Assembly: GCF_002067275.1 (NCBI RefSeq)
Contig: NZ_MVQX01000028.1
Span: 1 to 47,100, forward strand
Direction: 5' to 3'
DNA from: Methanomethylovorans sp. PtaU1.Bin093
Lineage (GTDB): Archaea; Halobacteriota; Methanosarcinia; Methanosarcinales; Methanosarcinaceae
DNA: 47,100 nucleotides
The notes beneath the pieces are model-generated. The model was not told where the DNA came from, did no database searches, and was given only the letters and a program-made list of their open reading frames with translations. This document shows, in pieces, positions 26,743-36,564 of this stretch (positions are counted from its first letter, which is position 1; the number at the start of each line of letters is the position of its first letter). A program made the translations under genes and the position numbers.

Positions 26743-27657
26743 ATGCAAACGATAACATGTTCTGCTCCCGGAAAAATATACCTGTTCGGTGAACATGCGG
26801 TAGTTTACGGGGAAAGCGCAATATGCTGCGCTGTAGACCTGCGCACTCAGGTACGAGCCAGTTTAAGCGATACCATCCGGATCAGTTCGGTGCTGGGTGA
26901 TACGGGGCTTGATCATGACAGGTACCCCTACGTATCATCTGTGATAGAGAAAATGTCCGAGATGGCGGACATCAAAGGTATAAAGCTGCGCATTGACTCC
27001 GATATACCGGTTGGTTCAGGCCTGGGCTCATCTGCAGCCGTGACAATTGCCACTATCCAGGCATTGAACCTGTTGTTCGGATGCGGTCTGGGACCAGAGG
27101 ACATTGCCACTCTGGGACACAGTATCGAAAGAAGGATACAGGGTGCTGCCAGCCCAACCGATACCTACGTCAGCACCATGGGTGGAGTTGTGATAGTGCC
27201 TGTGAAAAAGAAGCTTAATATCATTGATTGCGGTATTGTGATAGGCAACACAGGAAAATTTTCTTCTACAAGGCAACTGGTATCTAATGTTGCATTACTT
27301 AAGAAAAATTATCCACAGATCATCGATCCCATCCTTTCCACCATTGGAAGGATATCGATCACCGGAGAGGAACTGGTCATAAAACAGGAATATGGGTCTA
27401 TAGGGGAGCTCATGAACATTAACCAGGGACTTCTTGATGCTATCGGTGTCAGCAGTCCGGAGCTTGCAGATCTTATATTTGCAGCTCGCAGCGCCGGCGC
27501 ATACAGCGCAAAGATAACGGGTGCAGGAGGTGGAGGGTGTATGGTAGCACTAACTCAACTTCCTGATGTGGAAAAGGTGGCTTCGGCAATAACAAGGGCC
27601 GGAGGAGAGGCCATAATAACCAGAATAACTGAACATGGAGTAAGAGTGGAGCATTGA
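26743..27657 (+). CDS. mvk: Mevalonate kinase
   Basis: 304 residues of the GHMP kinase family; phosphorylates mevalonate at C5. Motif 1 APGKIYLFGEHAVVYGE, motif 2 (ATP loop) VGSGLGSSAAVTIA near residue 90, and motif 3 KITGAGGGGCMVAL near residue 255 are all intact. The catalytic Asp is plausibly in SPTDTYVSTMGG. Eleven bases separate it from the MEMO gene, and it sits one base before ipk. Feedback inhibition by prenyl diphosphates is weak or absent in Methanosarcina-type enzymes (known for the family). Confidence 0.96.
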   Translation: MQTITCSAPGKIYLFGEHAVVYGESAICCAVDLRTQVRASLSDTIRISSVLGDTGLDHDRYPYVSSVIEKMSEMADIKGIKLRIDSDIPVGSGLGSSAAVTIATIQALNLLFGCGLGPEDIATLGHSIERRIQGAASPTDTYVSTMGGVVIVPVKKKLNIIDCGIVIGNTGKFSSTRQLVSNVALLKKNYPQIIDPILSTIGRISITGEELVIKQEYGSIGELMNINQGLLDAIGVSSPELADLIFAARSAGAYSAKITGAGGGGCMVALTQLPDVEKVASAITRAGGEAIITRITEHGVRVEH

Positions 27658-27658
27658 T

Positions 27659-28450
27659 ATGGTTTCGTCGGAAAGTCTAACCATACTTAAGATCGGCGGG
27701 AGTGTCATCACTGACAAAAAAGCTGACGATGGCGTGGTCAGAGTAAATGAGATACGTAGAATAGCTCAGGAAATATCCGGCTTCAAGGGAAAGCTCATAA
27801 TTGTACACGGAGCAGGTTCTTTTGGTCATCCTCAGGCAAAAAGGTTCTCACTTAATGAACAGTTCAATGCTACTGGTTCTATCATAACCCATCTTTCAGT
27901 GAAAGAGCTATGCGGTATGGTGGTCGGTATACTCAATGAGAATGGCATATGCGCTGTGGGAGTTCACCCAATGTGTTGCATGCTTGCCGATAACGGGAGA
28001 ATAAAGACCATGTTCCTTGACCATATATACTGCATGCTGGAAAAAAGTATCATTCCGGTCTTGCACGGAGACGTGGTTATGGATAACAGTCTTGGAACAT
28101 CCGTGATCTCCGGGGATCAGATAGTTCCTTATCTTGCAAAACAGATGAAAGCAGGTCTTTTAGGTATAGGGAGCGCAACTGCGGGGGTTCTTGACGATAA
28201 GGGTTCTACCATCCCTGTAATAACGCCCAAAAACTTCGAGAATGTAAAAAAGCATATCAGAGGTTCAGAAAACACAGATGTTACAGGAGGCATGCTGGGT
28301 AAAGTTCAAGAGATGCTTGAACTCAGTGACAGCACCTATATAACCTCACATATTTTCGATGCCTCAAAACCTGGTAATATCGGACGTTTTCTAAAAGGCG
28401 AGAAAATAGGCACAGTTATAACACATGAACAATATGAATGCAGGTCTTAA
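27659..28450 (+). CDS. ipk: Isopentenyl phosphate kinase
   Basis: 263 residues of the amino acid kinase fold. IPK makes isopentenyl diphosphate from isopentenyl phosphate, the last step of the archaeal mevalonate route, where mevalonate phosphate is decarboxylated before the second phosphorylation. Seen: LKIGGSVITDK at the N-terminus, the catalytic His motif HGAGSFGHPQAKRF near residue 50, PVLHGDVV, ISGDQIVPYLA and TDVTGGMLGKV. GGAG eight bases before the ATG. One-base gap to mvk; its stop is one base before idi2. Confidence 0.96.
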   Translation: MVSSESLTILKIGGSVITDKKADDGVVRVNEIRRIAQEISGFKGKLIIVHGAGSFGHPQAKRFSLNEQFNATGSIITHLSVKELCGMVVGILNENGICAVGVHPMCCMLADNGRIKTMFLDHIYCMLEKSIIPVLHGDVVMDNSLGTSVISGDQIVPYLAKQMKAGLLGIGSATAGVLDDKGSTIPVITPKNFENVKKHIRGSENTDVTGGMLGKVQEMLELSDSTYITSHIFDASKPGNIGRFLKGEKIGTVITHEQYECRS

Positions 28451-28451
28451 T

Positions 28452-29555
28452 ATGAGTACATCCCAGAGAAAGATAGAGCATCTCAAGCTATGTTCTTCAA
28501 GTCCTGTAGAGTCACGGGTAAAGGGAACTGGTCTGGAAGACGTAATGTTAGTGCATCGGGCCCTTCCGGAATTTGATATCGAGGACATAGACCTTCATAC
28601 GAATTTTCTGGGAAAGAGCATGAAAGCGCCTTTTCTTATAGCATCTATTACGGGAGGACATCCTGATACAGGACCTATCAACGCTGCTCTTGCACAGGCT
28701 GCTGAAGAAATGGGTATCGGCATAGGTGTAGGCAGCCAGAGAGCTGCTATCGAGGACCCGGCCCAGGCAGGTTCTTTTTCCATCATGAGAGATGTGGCTC
28801 CGGATGCTTTTATTTATGGAAATATCGGAGCTGCCCAGATAAAAGAATATGGCATAGAAAAAATAGAAGACCTGGTGGAAATGCTTGATGCAGATGCGAT
28901 GGCGATCCACTTGAATTTCTTGCAGGAAGCAATACAGCCGGAAGGGGATACCGATGCAAGCGGTGCTCTTGATGCTATCAGAGAGATCTGCTCTTTAGAC
29001 ATACCTATCATTGTAAAGGAAACAGGAGCTGGAATTTCCCATGAGGATGCATTGTTGTTGAAAAAAGCAGGTGTTTCCGCCATTGATGTCGGTGGAGCCG
29101 GGGGTACAAGCTGGTCCGGAGTAGAAGTATACCGGGCAAGGGACAGAAAGGACGTGATGTCGGAAATGCTTGGTGAACTGTTCTGGGACTTTGGTATCCC
29201 TACAGCCGCAAGTGTAGTGGAATGCAATGTATCTTTACCAGTGATAGCCACCGGCGGGATAAGGACAGGCATGGATATCGCCAGATCAATAGCTATCGGT
29301 GCCAGCGTGGCCAGTGCTGCACTTCCTTTTGTTGCTCCGGCGCTTGAAAGTAAAGAGATGGTGCTTAAGAGATTAAAGCTTATGATGAACGAGCTTAAGG
29401 TAGCGATGTTCCTGTGCGGATGTCAGGACCTGCACAGATTGCACATAACACCCACCGTGATCACCGGGTGGACAAGGGAATACCTTGAATTGCGCGGATT
29501 CAATGTAAAAGAGTTCGCTCTACGCTCTGACCGTAGCGAATTACAGGTCATATGA
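28452..29555 (+). CDS. fni: Type II isopentenyl-diphosphate isomerase (FMN-dependent)
   Basis: 367 residues. Interconverts IPP and DMAPP using reduced FMN. TIM-barrel markers are ASITGGHPDTGPINAALAQA, GVGSQRAAIEDP, HLNFLQEAIQPEGD (metal and catalytic Gln), KETGAGIS, DVGGAGGTSW and the FMN phosphate loop ATGGIRTGMD. I use the ATG at 28452 (MSTSQRKIEHL); the longer frame would overlap ipk by 26 bases without a ribosome site. The third isoprenoid gene in a tight row. Confidence 0.96.
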   Translation: MSTSQRKIEHLKLCSSSPVESRVKGTGLEDVMLVHRALPEFDIEDIDLHTNFLGKSMKAPFLIASITGGHPDTGPINAALAQAAEEMGIGIGVGSQRAAIEDPAQAGSFSIMRDVAPDAFIYGNIGAAQIKEYGIEKIEDLVEMLDADAMAIHLNFLQEAIQPEGDTDASGALDAIREICSLDIPIIVKETGAGISHEDALLLKKAGVSAIDVGGAGGTSWSGVEVYRARDRKDVMSEMLGELFWDFGIPTAASVVECNVSLPVIATGGIRTGMDIARSIAIGASVASAALPFVAPALESKEMVLKRLKLMMNELKVAMFLCGCQDLHRLHITPTVITGWTREYLELRGFNVKEFALRSDRSELQVI

Positions 29556-29600
29556 CAGTCATTTGTAAGGAACAATATATTTAGAATTTGAGGAATCAAC

Positions 29601-30944
29601 ATGACAGAAATCGGAATAATAGCAGTTGGCGGTTATAATGAAATGGGCCGCAATATGACTGCTATAAGGGTTGATGAGGATATAATCATCCTGGATATGG
29701 GTCTGCGGCTGGACAGGGTGCAGATACATGAAGATGTAGAAATAGATAAGATGCACTCCCTTGAGCTTATAAATATGGGGGCCATACCCGATGATACAAT
29801 AATGAACGATGTCAACGGGAATGTACGTGCTATCGTATGCACACATGGTCACCTTGACCACATTGGTGCTATCTCAAAGCTGGCACATCGCTACACTGCA
29901 CCTATCATAAGTACACCATACACGACAGCGCTGATAAAACATCAGATAGATTCGGAGCGCAAATTCGGTGTGAAGAACAATCTTATCTCCATGAAGGCAG
30001 GAGAGACCTACGAAATAACAAAAGATGTCTCTGTAGAGTTCATCAATACACAACATAGCATAATTGATACGGTGTTCGTGGTGATCCACACTCCCAAAGG
30101 TGCTATTATGTACGCCTGTGATTTCAAGCTGGACAGGACACCCACTTTAGGAGAAGCTCCGGATTTCAACAGGCTCAAAGCCCTTGGAGAAGAGGGAGTT
30201 ATTGCACTTATAACCGAAAGTACGAATGCGGGAAGGTCCGGTAAAGCACCTTCAGAGCAGATAGCACATGACCTGGTAAAGGACGTGCTGCTGGGTACCG
30301 AGGAATCGGAAGTGGGAATGATAATTACTACCTTTGCTTCTCACGTATCCCGTTTGAACTCCATTATCTCCTTCGCTGAAGAAATGGGACGCATACCCAT
30401 ATTGCTTGGCAGGTCCATGGACAGGTACATGAGCACGGCAAAAGAACTGGGATACGTTGAGCTCCCCGGGAACGTGGAAATATACGGTCAGCGCCGTGAA
30501 GTTGAAAAGGCTCTGGAAAAGGTTATGAGAGAAGGCAAGGACAAATACCTGCCTATTGTTACCGGACATCAAGGAGAGCCAGGTTCCATATTGATACGCA
30601 TAGCGAACGGTGATCTGCCTTACATGATAGAACCCGGAGATAAGATCATCTTTTCCGCTAATGTGATACCGAATCCCCTCACTCAGGCTAACCGCTATGC
30701 TCTGGAAACAAAGCTGCGAATGAAAGGTGCAAGGATATATGATAATGTGCATGTGTCAGGACACGCCTACAGGGAAGATCATTGGGAACTACTGAGGATG
30801 GTCAAACCTGAACATGTCATCCCTGCTCACGGGACCATTGAAATGCATTCCGCATATATAGAGATGGCAGAAGATGCCGGCTACGTGCTGGGAGATACGC
30901 TCCACCTGTTAAGGAACGGAGAGGAACTATATATAGAGGATTAA
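29601..30944 (+). CDS. rnj: Archaeal ribonuclease J (beta-CASP family)
   Basis: 447 residues. Metallo-beta-lactamase motifs: THGHLDHIGAISKLA (motif 2), QHSIIDTVF (motif 3), ACDFKLDRTP (motif 4). The beta-CASP motifs follow: TESTN (A), ITTFASHVSRLN (B) and a final VSGHAYREDHWELL/IPAHGT. Archaeal RNase J is a 5'-3' exonuclease in mRNA decay. It lacks the C-terminal domain of bacterial RNase J, as expected. GAGGAA before the ATG. It sits inside the isoprenoid operon between fni and idsA, an order shared by many Euryarchaeota. Confidence 0.94.
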   Translation: MTEIGIIAVGGYNEMGRNMTAIRVDEDIIILDMGLRLDRVQIHEDVEIDKMHSLELINMGAIPDDTIMNDVNGNVRAIVCTHGHLDHIGAISKLAHRYTAPIISTPYTTALIKHQIDSERKFGVKNNLISMKAGETYEITKDVSVEFINTQHSIIDTVFVVIHTPKGAIMYACDFKLDRTPTLGEAPDFNRLKALGEEGVIALITESTNAGRSGKAPSEQIAHDLVKDVLLGTEESEVGMIITTFASHVSRLNSIISFAEEMGRIPILLGRSMDRYMSTAKELGYVELPGNVEIYGQRREVEKALEKVMREGKDKYLPIVTGHQGEPGSILIRIANGDLPYMIEPGDKIIFSANVIPNPLTQANRYALETKLRMKGARIYDNVHVSGHAYREDHWELLRMVKPEHVIPAHGTIEMHSAYIEMAEDAGYVLGDTLHLLRNGEELYIED

Positions 30945-30968
30945 TACCGCATCAAGTCACGAGGTATC

Positions 30969-31934
30969 ATGAACCTGATAGAAGAGATCAAGAAAAGGAG
31001 CGTGCATGTGGATGAGGGCATCCGGGAAATGCTCCCCATTAAGCAACCCGAAGAACTATATAAAGCTGCACGATACCTGCCTGATGCAGGCGGAAAAAGG
31101 CTTAGGCCTGCAGCATTGATACTGACAGCAGAAGCTGTTGGGTCCGATCTTCAGACAGTCCTGCCTGCTGCTGTTGCTGTGGAACTGGTACACAATTTCA
31201 CTCTGATGCATGATGACATCATGGACAGGGACGATGTACGCAGGGGAATGCCCGCAGCGCATGTAAAATGGGGTGAACCCGGAGCCATCCTTGCAGGAGA
31301 TACATTATACTCAAGAGCCTTTGAGATCATAACCCGCATGGATAACGACCCTGCACGCATTGTAAAATGCATCGATATCCTGGCAAGGACGTGCACAGAG
31401 ATATGTGAAGGCCAGTGGCTGGATGTGGAATTCGAGCATAAGGGTATGGTCTCTGAAAACGAGTACCTCCAAATGGTGGAGAAGAAAACCGCTGTGCTCT
31501 ATGGAGCTGCATGTAAGATAGGTGCATTGCTTGGAGGCTCCTCCCTTGAAGTGGCTGAACAGATGTACGAATTTGGCCGCATGATAGGTATCGGTTTCCA
31601 GATCTATGATGACGTGCTGGATATAGTGACCCCTGAAGAAGTGCTGGGCAAAGTAAGGGGAAGCGATATCATGGAAGGGAAAAAGACCCTCATAGCTATT
31701 CATGCCCTTACCTCCGGCCTGCAACTGGAAATATTCGGCAAGGGCAAGGCTTCAAAGGGACAGCTGGAAGATGCTATCAGACAGCTTGAAGAAGCCGGTT
31801 CTATCGAATATGCACGCAATGTAGCTCTTTCATACATCCGTGACGGTAAAGCGAAACTCGATGTGCTCGAAGGTTCACAGGCAAAAGAGATACTCCTTGC
31901 AATAGCAGATTACATGGTAGAGCGATCTTATTGA
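30969..31934 (+). CDS. idsA: Geranylgeranyl/farnesyl diphosphate synthase
   Basis: 321 residues. The first aspartate-rich motif LMHDDIMDRDDVRRG and second motif QIYDDVLDI are intact, as are GGKRLRPA near the N-terminus and the KKTLIAIHAL helix. The residues just before the first DDxxD (VELVHNFTLMHDD) set the product length; a Phe/Leu pattern like this fits C15/C20, so the archaeal bifunctional enzyme that feeds ether-lipid synthesis is most likely. CGAGGT precedes the ATG. Last gene of the operon, closed by a strong terminator. Confidence 0.95.
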   Translation: MNLIEEIKKRSVHVDEGIREMLPIKQPEELYKAARYLPDAGGKRLRPAALILTAEAVGSDLQTVLPAAVAVELVHNFTLMHDDIMDRDDVRRGMPAAHVKWGEPGAILAGDTLYSRAFEIITRMDNDPARIVKCIDILARTCTEICEGQWLDVEFEHKGMVSENEYLQMVEKKTAVLYGAACKIGALLGGSSLEVAEQMYEFGRMIGIGFQIYDDVLDIVTPEEVLGKVRGSDIMEGKKTLIAIHALTSGLQLEIFGKGKASKGQLEDAIRQLEEAGSIEYARNVALSYIRDGKAKLDVLEGSQAKEILLAIADYMVERSY

Positions 31935-31937
31935 ATC

Positions 31938-31970
31938 GGGTCATATTATTGACCCTAAGTTTTGTTTTTA
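31938..31970 (+). terminator. Hairpin/T-run terminator of the isoprenoid operon
   Basis: GGGTCA-TATTAT-TGACCC (31938-31955) is a perfect 6-bp stem followed by TAAGTTTTGTTTTT. It begins four bases after the idsA stop. Confidence 0.75.
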
Positions 31971-32008
31971 ACCTGTTATTCAAAACATGAACTTAATTGA
32001 GCTATAGG

Positions 32009-32046
32009 TTTAAAAAAATCATGAACAGGGTCGGGAAAGACCCTGT
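32009..32046 (-). terminator. Hairpin/T-run terminator of ppdK
   Basis: On the minus strand ACAGGGTC-TTTCCC-GACCCTGT (32046-32025) is a perfect 8-bp stem, followed by CATGATTTTTTTAAA. It begins seven bases after the ppdK stop and faces the idsA terminator. Confidence 0.75.
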
Positions 32047-32052
32047 TTTACC

Positions 32053-34719
32053 TTACTTCTTGTTCATTTCTTCTTCCTGGAGTGCTGCGTGGGCTGCTGC
32101 CATTCTGGCCACAGGCACACGGAAAGGTGAACAGCTGACGTAATTTAAGCCCACCTTGTGTCCGAAGATGACCGAACTGGGCTCTCCCCCGTGTTCGCCA
32201 CAAATGCCTATCTTCAGATCGCGCCGGGTGGACCGGCCTTTATCAATTCCTATTTTTATAAGTTCACCCACACCGCTCTGGTCAAGCACAGCGAATGGAT
32301 CGTGTTCCAGTATGGATTGCTCTATATAAGCGGGCAGGAACTTACCTGCGTCATCTCTGCTGAAACCGAAGGTCGTCTGTGTGAGGTCGTTCGTACCAAA
32401 GGAGAAGAATTCCGCCTCACGAGCTATCTTGTCAGCAGTAAGGGCTGCCCTTGGGAGTTCTATCATGGTACCGATCTTGTAATTTATTTTCACATCTTTG
32501 TCTGCCATGACAGCACTTGCTACTTTTACAACCTGCTTTTTAACGATCTGAAGTTCCTTAACATGGGATATGAGAGGGATCATTATCTCTGGCACTATCG
32601 TCATGCCTTCCTTGGTAAGTTCACAGGCCGCTTCAATAATGGCCTGCACCTGCATCTCATATATTTCAGGATAGACGACTCCAAGCCGGCATCCTCTGAA
32701 ACCAAGCATTGGGTTGATCTCTTTCAGGGACTCTATCCTTTCCATAACTTTCTTCACTCTATCGATCTCATGTGCAGGAGCACCTTTGCTCTCAAGCTCC
32801 ATTAACTTTTCCAGAGCTTCCTCGTGGTTTGGAAGGAACTCGTGAAGAGGGGGATCAAGCAAACGGATGGTCACCGGATATCCTTCCATAGCACGGAATA
32901 TGCCCGCAAAATCCTCTCTCTGCATGGGAAGAAGCTTTGCAAGAGCACTCCTTCTTGCGGCTTCGCTTTCGGCCATGATCATTTCCCTTACAACGGGAAT
33001 ACGCTCTTCGCCGAAGAACATGTGCTCCGTGCGGCATAGTCCGATCCCCTCGGCACCGAAATCTCTGGCAACAGTGGCATCATAAGGAGTATCGGCATTT
33101 GTCCTCACGCCGAGGGTTCTCACTTCATCCGCCCATTGCAGCACTGTCCGAAGCTCCCCGCTTACCTCAGGAGTGATCAGGGGGACCTTGCCCACTATAA
33201 CGTGACCGGTTGAACCATCAATGGAGATATAATCTCCTTCATTGATTGAGCAGGAGCCTGCAGAGAATACTCCTTTCTTTATATCGATGGAGATCTCGCC
33301 ACATCCGGCTACACAGGGTTTTCCCATACCTCTGGCCACCACTGCAGCATGTGAGGTCATTCCGCCGCGCACTGTAAGGATACCTTCTGCAGCGTTCATT
33401 CCGCCTATGTCCTCAGGAGATGTTTCAGCACGTACGAGGATCACCTTTGCACCGGACTCTGCCATCTCTTCAGCATGCTCAGCAGTGAAAACGACCTTAC
33501 CCACTGCAGCTCCCGGAGATGCCGGTAGCCCTGTTGCCACTACCTGCAGGGTTGCATTTGGATCTATCATCGGATGCAGCAGTTTGTCGATCTGGTTGGG
33601 TTCTATCCTTAAAAGAGCGGTCTTCTTATCGATAAGACCTTCAGCGACCATGTCAGCAGCGATCTTTATAGCAGCTGCAGCAGTGCGTTTTCCATTCCTG
33701 GTCTGCAGCATGTACAGTTTACCCTGCTCAATGGTGAACTCAATATCCTGCATATCGCGGAAGTGATTTTCCAGTTTTATATATATCTCTTCAAGTTGTT
33801 CAAAGGCAGCAGGCATTGCCTCCTTTAGAGTGGAAATAGGCTTTGGGGTCCTGATGCCTGCTACGACATCCTCTCCCTGGGCATTGATGAGATATTCCCC
33901 GAAGAAGCGTTTCTCGCCGGTTCCGGGATCCCTTGTGAAAGCAACGCCTGTACCGGATGTCTCTCCCATGTTCCCATAGACCATGGCCTGTACATTGACT
34001 GCTGTACCCCAGTCCATAGGGATGTTGTTCAGTTTACGGTATGTTATGGCACGCTGGTTGTTCCATGACTGGAAGACCGCTTCTATGGCCATCATGAGCT
34101 GTTTCCGTGCATCCTGGGGGAACTTTTCTCCCGTTTCCTTTTCAATGATCAGCTTGAATTGTTCCACAAGTTCCTTTAGAGCATTGACATCGAGCTCAGT
34201 ATCCTGTTTCACACCTAAAGCGTGTTTTTTATCACTCAATGCATGTTCGAACTTATCATGTGCTATGCCGAGAACGACATCTCCGAACATTGTCAGAAAA
34301 CGCCTGTAACTATCATAAGCGAACCTGGGGTTGTCAGTGTTCCTGGCAAGACCCAGCACAGACCTGTCGTTCATTCCAAGGTTAAGGACAGTATCCATCA
34401 TCCCAGGCATTGAAACCCTTGCACCGGAACGCACGGACACCAGCAATGGGTTATTGTCATCGCCGAATTTCTTCCCAACGACCTCTTCAAGCTTTACGAT
34501 AGCAGCATCCACCTGCTGCAGCAGTCCTTCAGGATATTTATTATCTTTAAGATACTGCACACAGACTTCGGTCGTGATGGTAAAACCAGGTGGTACCGGA
34601 ATTCCAAGGTTAGCCATTTCCGCCAGGTTTGCGCCTTTACCACCCAGCAGGTCTTTCATACTGTTTTTTCCTTCTGTCTTATTACCGCCGAAAAAGTAAA
34701 CGAATTTGTTGTCTGCCAC
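32053..34719 (-). CDS. ppdK: Pyruvate, phosphate dikinase
   Basis: 888 residues. Interconverts pyruvate, ATP and Pi with PEP, AMP and PPi. The ATP-grasp domain shows FVYFFGGNKTEGK, LLGGKGANLAEM and VSVRSGARVSMPGMMDTVLN. The central phosphohistidine domain has the loop GGMTSHAAVVARGMGKPCV, and the C-terminal PEP barrel shows EGIGLCRTEHMFF, GFRGCRLGVVYPEI, GTNDLTQTTFGFSRDD and GICGEHGGEP. Full length, about 880 aa as usual. A GGAGG seven bases before GTG 34719 sets the start. A TATA-like TTAAATATTAA near 34800 is its likely promoter. Confidence 0.97.
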   Translation of the reverse strand: MADNKFVYFFGGNKTEGKNSMKDLLGGKGANLAEMANLGIPVPPGFTITTEVCVQYLKDNKYPEGLLQQVDAAIVKLEEVVGKKFGDDNNPLLVSVRSGARVSMPGMMDTVLNLGMNDRSVLGLARNTDNPRFAYDSYRRFLTMFGDVVLGIAHDKFEHALSDKKHALGVKQDTELDVNALKELVEQFKLIIEKETGEKFPQDARKQLMMAIEAVFQSWNNQRAITYRKLNNIPMDWGTAVNVQAMVYGNMGETSGTGVAFTRDPGTGEKRFFGEYLINAQGEDVVAGIRTPKPISTLKEAMPAAFEQLEEIYIKLENHFRDMQDIEFTIEQGKLYMLQTRNGKRTAAAAIKIAADMVAEGLIDKKTALLRIEPNQIDKLLHPMIDPNATLQVVATGLPASPGAAVGKVVFTAEHAEEMAESGAKVILVRAETSPEDIGGMNAAEGILTVRGGMTSHAAVVARGMGKPCVAGCGEISIDIKKGVFSAGSCSINEGDYISIDGSTGHVIVGKVPLITPEVSGELRTVLQWADEVRTLGVRTNADTPYDATVARDFGAEGIGLCRTEHMFFGEERIPVVREMIMAESEAARRSALAKLLPMQREDFAGIFRAMEGYPVTIRLLDPPLHEFLPNHEEALEKLMELESKGAPAHEIDRVKKVMERIESLKEINPMLGFRGCRLGVVYPEIYEMQVQAIIEAACELTKEGMTIVPEIMIPLISHVKELQIVKKQVVKVASAVMADKDVKINYKIGTMIELPRAALTADKIAREAEFFSFGTNDLTQTTFGFSRDDAGKFLPAYIEQSILEHDPFAVLDQSGVGELIKIGIDKGRSTRRDLKIGICGEHGGEPSSVIFGHKVGLNYVSCSPFRVPVARMAAAHAALQEEEMNKK

Positions 34720-34980
34720 CAACTTTCCTCCCTGTGACCGATGCATCAGATATAGCTAAATGGTTGGATCATGTATGGAATGCAGCACAATTGTTGTATT
34801 AATATTTAAGGTTGTGGTCATCAGTAAAAAGTAAAAAATAATGGTGCTCTTCAATATCATGTGCTTCTTTTTTAGCCAAGTTCCACAGGATGCGGTTTAC
34901 ATATATGCCTATTACCTGATTCGGAATGGAACACATTATTGAACAGTTTTTTTTATTTTTGGAAACTTCACATCTACTTT

Positions 34981-35793
34981 TTAGTACAGGTCCAATTGCC
35001 TGTCATCCAAGAGAGAAACCTTTCCCCTTATCCTTTTTGTTTCATCCGTATCTATCTCCCCTATGATGAAACACTCATCCCCCTCAGCTTGTGCTTTCAC
35101 ATTTCCCCATGCATTGATTATCATGGAATTACCAAAGTATGATGCAAAGGGAGCAGTGCCTACCCGGTTGCAGGCAATATGCGGTATCTGGTTCTCTATT
35201 GCCCTGGAAGCCGCAAGTGCTTTCCACTGACCGGCTTTGGGTTCTGCAAATCCGCCAACCGTGACCAGAATATCCGCACCTGAGAGTGCCAGTTTTCTTG
35301 ATATCTCAGGAAACCGCAGATCAAAGCATATCTGGAGTCCGACAGTTATACCGTTCCTTTCAAGTCTGATCGGAGCGATATTCTCTCCCCTTGAAAAATA
35401 TTTTTTTTCCAGTCCATACAGATGGGTTTTCCTGTAAGTTCCAGCCAGATATCCGGATCCGATACAAAAACCCAGATTATGATATCTGATCAGATCGGGT
35501 TCTTCCATCCTTTTTTCAATGACCGAGCCTATAAGTACACAATCGTGCACTTTTGAGAATTGTAATAGCTTCTCTATGGTAGGATAATCCTCAACTCTCT
35601 GAGATGGAGAGGTTTCAGCAACCGACCCAAGGCCCTTATAACAGAAACCTGTTGAGAATACTTCAGGCAACACTATTATCCTGGCACCCGAACCTATTGC
35701 TTTATCAGCCAATAAGAGGGCTTTTTCAATATTCTCTTCTTTTGAACATTGTGTTATGTTCATCTGAACACAGGAAACCTTGATAGTTGCCAT
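34981..35793 (-). CDS. Nitrilase-superfamily carbon-nitrogen hydrolase
   Basis: 270 residues. The catalytic triad is visible: Glu in VLPEVFSTGF (about residue 44), Lys in TYRKTHLYG (about 122) and Cys in LQICFDLRFPEI (about 155). Such enzymes cleave omega-amides, carbamoyl groups or amidines; without a partner gene the substrate cannot be named. omega-Amidase or a repair amidase for deaminated glutathione-like compounds are possible. Ends 262 bases beyond ppdK on the same strand with its own promoter region. Confidence 0.88.
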   Translation of the reverse strand: MATIKVSCVQMNITQCSKEENIEKALLLADKAIGSGARIIVLPEVFSTGFCYKGLGSVAETSPSQRVEDYPTIEKLLQFSKVHDCVLIGSVIEKRMEEPDLIRYHNLGFCIGSGYLAGTYRKTHLYGLEKKYFSRGENIAPIRLERNGITVGLQICFDLRFPEISRKLALSGADILVTVGGFAEPKAGQWKALAASRAIENQIPHIACNRVGTAPFASYFGNSMIINAWGNVKAQAEGDECFIIGEIDTDETKRIRGKVSLLDDRQLDLY

Positions 35794-35895
35794 TTTAATG
35801 TGTTCCTTTTTAGGTCAAAAGAGGACTTTTGTTATCCTTCTCTAAGTTGCTTGATCAATAACTTATATTTCTTTCAAACTCTGACGTCAGCAATT

Positions 35896-36324
35896 TCAGC
35901 AAATGAAGTACTCCTTTTTGGAGAGGATATACAATAACGCTGGTATGGCTGTTATCAACGAGCTGGTTGCAATTATGATCAAGGAGCTAACCGTTATTGG
36001 AGGAAATATGAACAAGGAAAGGAAGCCGTTGACACCTTCTAACAGAAGCCACGGCAATCCTAGTGTCCATGCGATCTTTTTGAGCTTATAGAACCCATAT
36101 GTAATAAATAGTCCAATGATCCCAAAGATAAAAGCTAAGACAGCGCCTACAAGTCCATATATCATTTTTCCGAATATGAAAGCCGGTATTTGAGGCATGG
36201 TCTGGAGCAGGTGTCCAAATACCCCCAACATCAGTATTGTAAGCATGATGCTGAATCCGTTTGGCCTCTTCAATTCCTTTGAAAGCGTATTACACGTTGC
36301 ATCCACTACAGCTTCAGTTGACAT
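35896..36324 (-). CDS. Four-helix membrane protein, uncharacterised
   Basis: 142 residues. A short soluble N-terminus (MSTEAVVDATCNTLSKELKR) is followed by about four membrane segments (around 27-45, 52-78, 84-108, 112-136). The Lys/Trp-containing loop GFYKLKKIAWTLGLPWLL separates the second and third. I do not recognise the family. The longer open frame upstream (to 36702) has no coding character; GGGAG five bases before the ATG at 36324 fixes the start. Divergent from the radical SAM gene. Confidence 0.7.
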   Translation of the reverse strand: MSTEAVVDATCNTLSKELKRPNGFSIMLTILMLGVFGHLLQTMPQIPAFIFGKMIYGLVGAVLAFIFGIIGLFITYGFYKLKKIAWTLGLPWLLLEGVNGFLSLFIFPPITVSSLIIIATSSLITAIPALLYILSKKEYFIC

Positions 36325-36463
36325 TTTTCTCCCATTATAGGCTCTCCGGACAAAATGCTCTATGTCATATAAAATACTATTGTAGTATAAAAAGGTACAT
36401 CTTACCTTATATGAGTTTTTTGTTTTTGTCGTACTAAATATTGTATTCAAATCAAAGTAATAT

Positions 36464-36480
36464 AAAACAATATATCTTAT
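36464..36480 (+). promoter_or_regulatory. Candidate TATA region of the radical SAM gene
   Basis: ACAATATATCTTATAG lies about 85-100 bases upstream of the start at 36565. It is the best TATA match in the divergent 240-base gap. No other structure was seen there. Confidence 0.35.
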
Positions 36481-36564
36481 AGCCGTACTTAAGGCGATCT
36501 CTCTGACAGAAAGAATCAAGTATTTCGCGGGATAGTTGTAGAGCATCAGCTTATAGGTAATACC

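Noticed and set aside
32158..32805. 215-codon plus-strand frame inside ppdK
   Set aside because: It lies wholly opposite a well supported PPDK coding sequence and has no recognisable domains.
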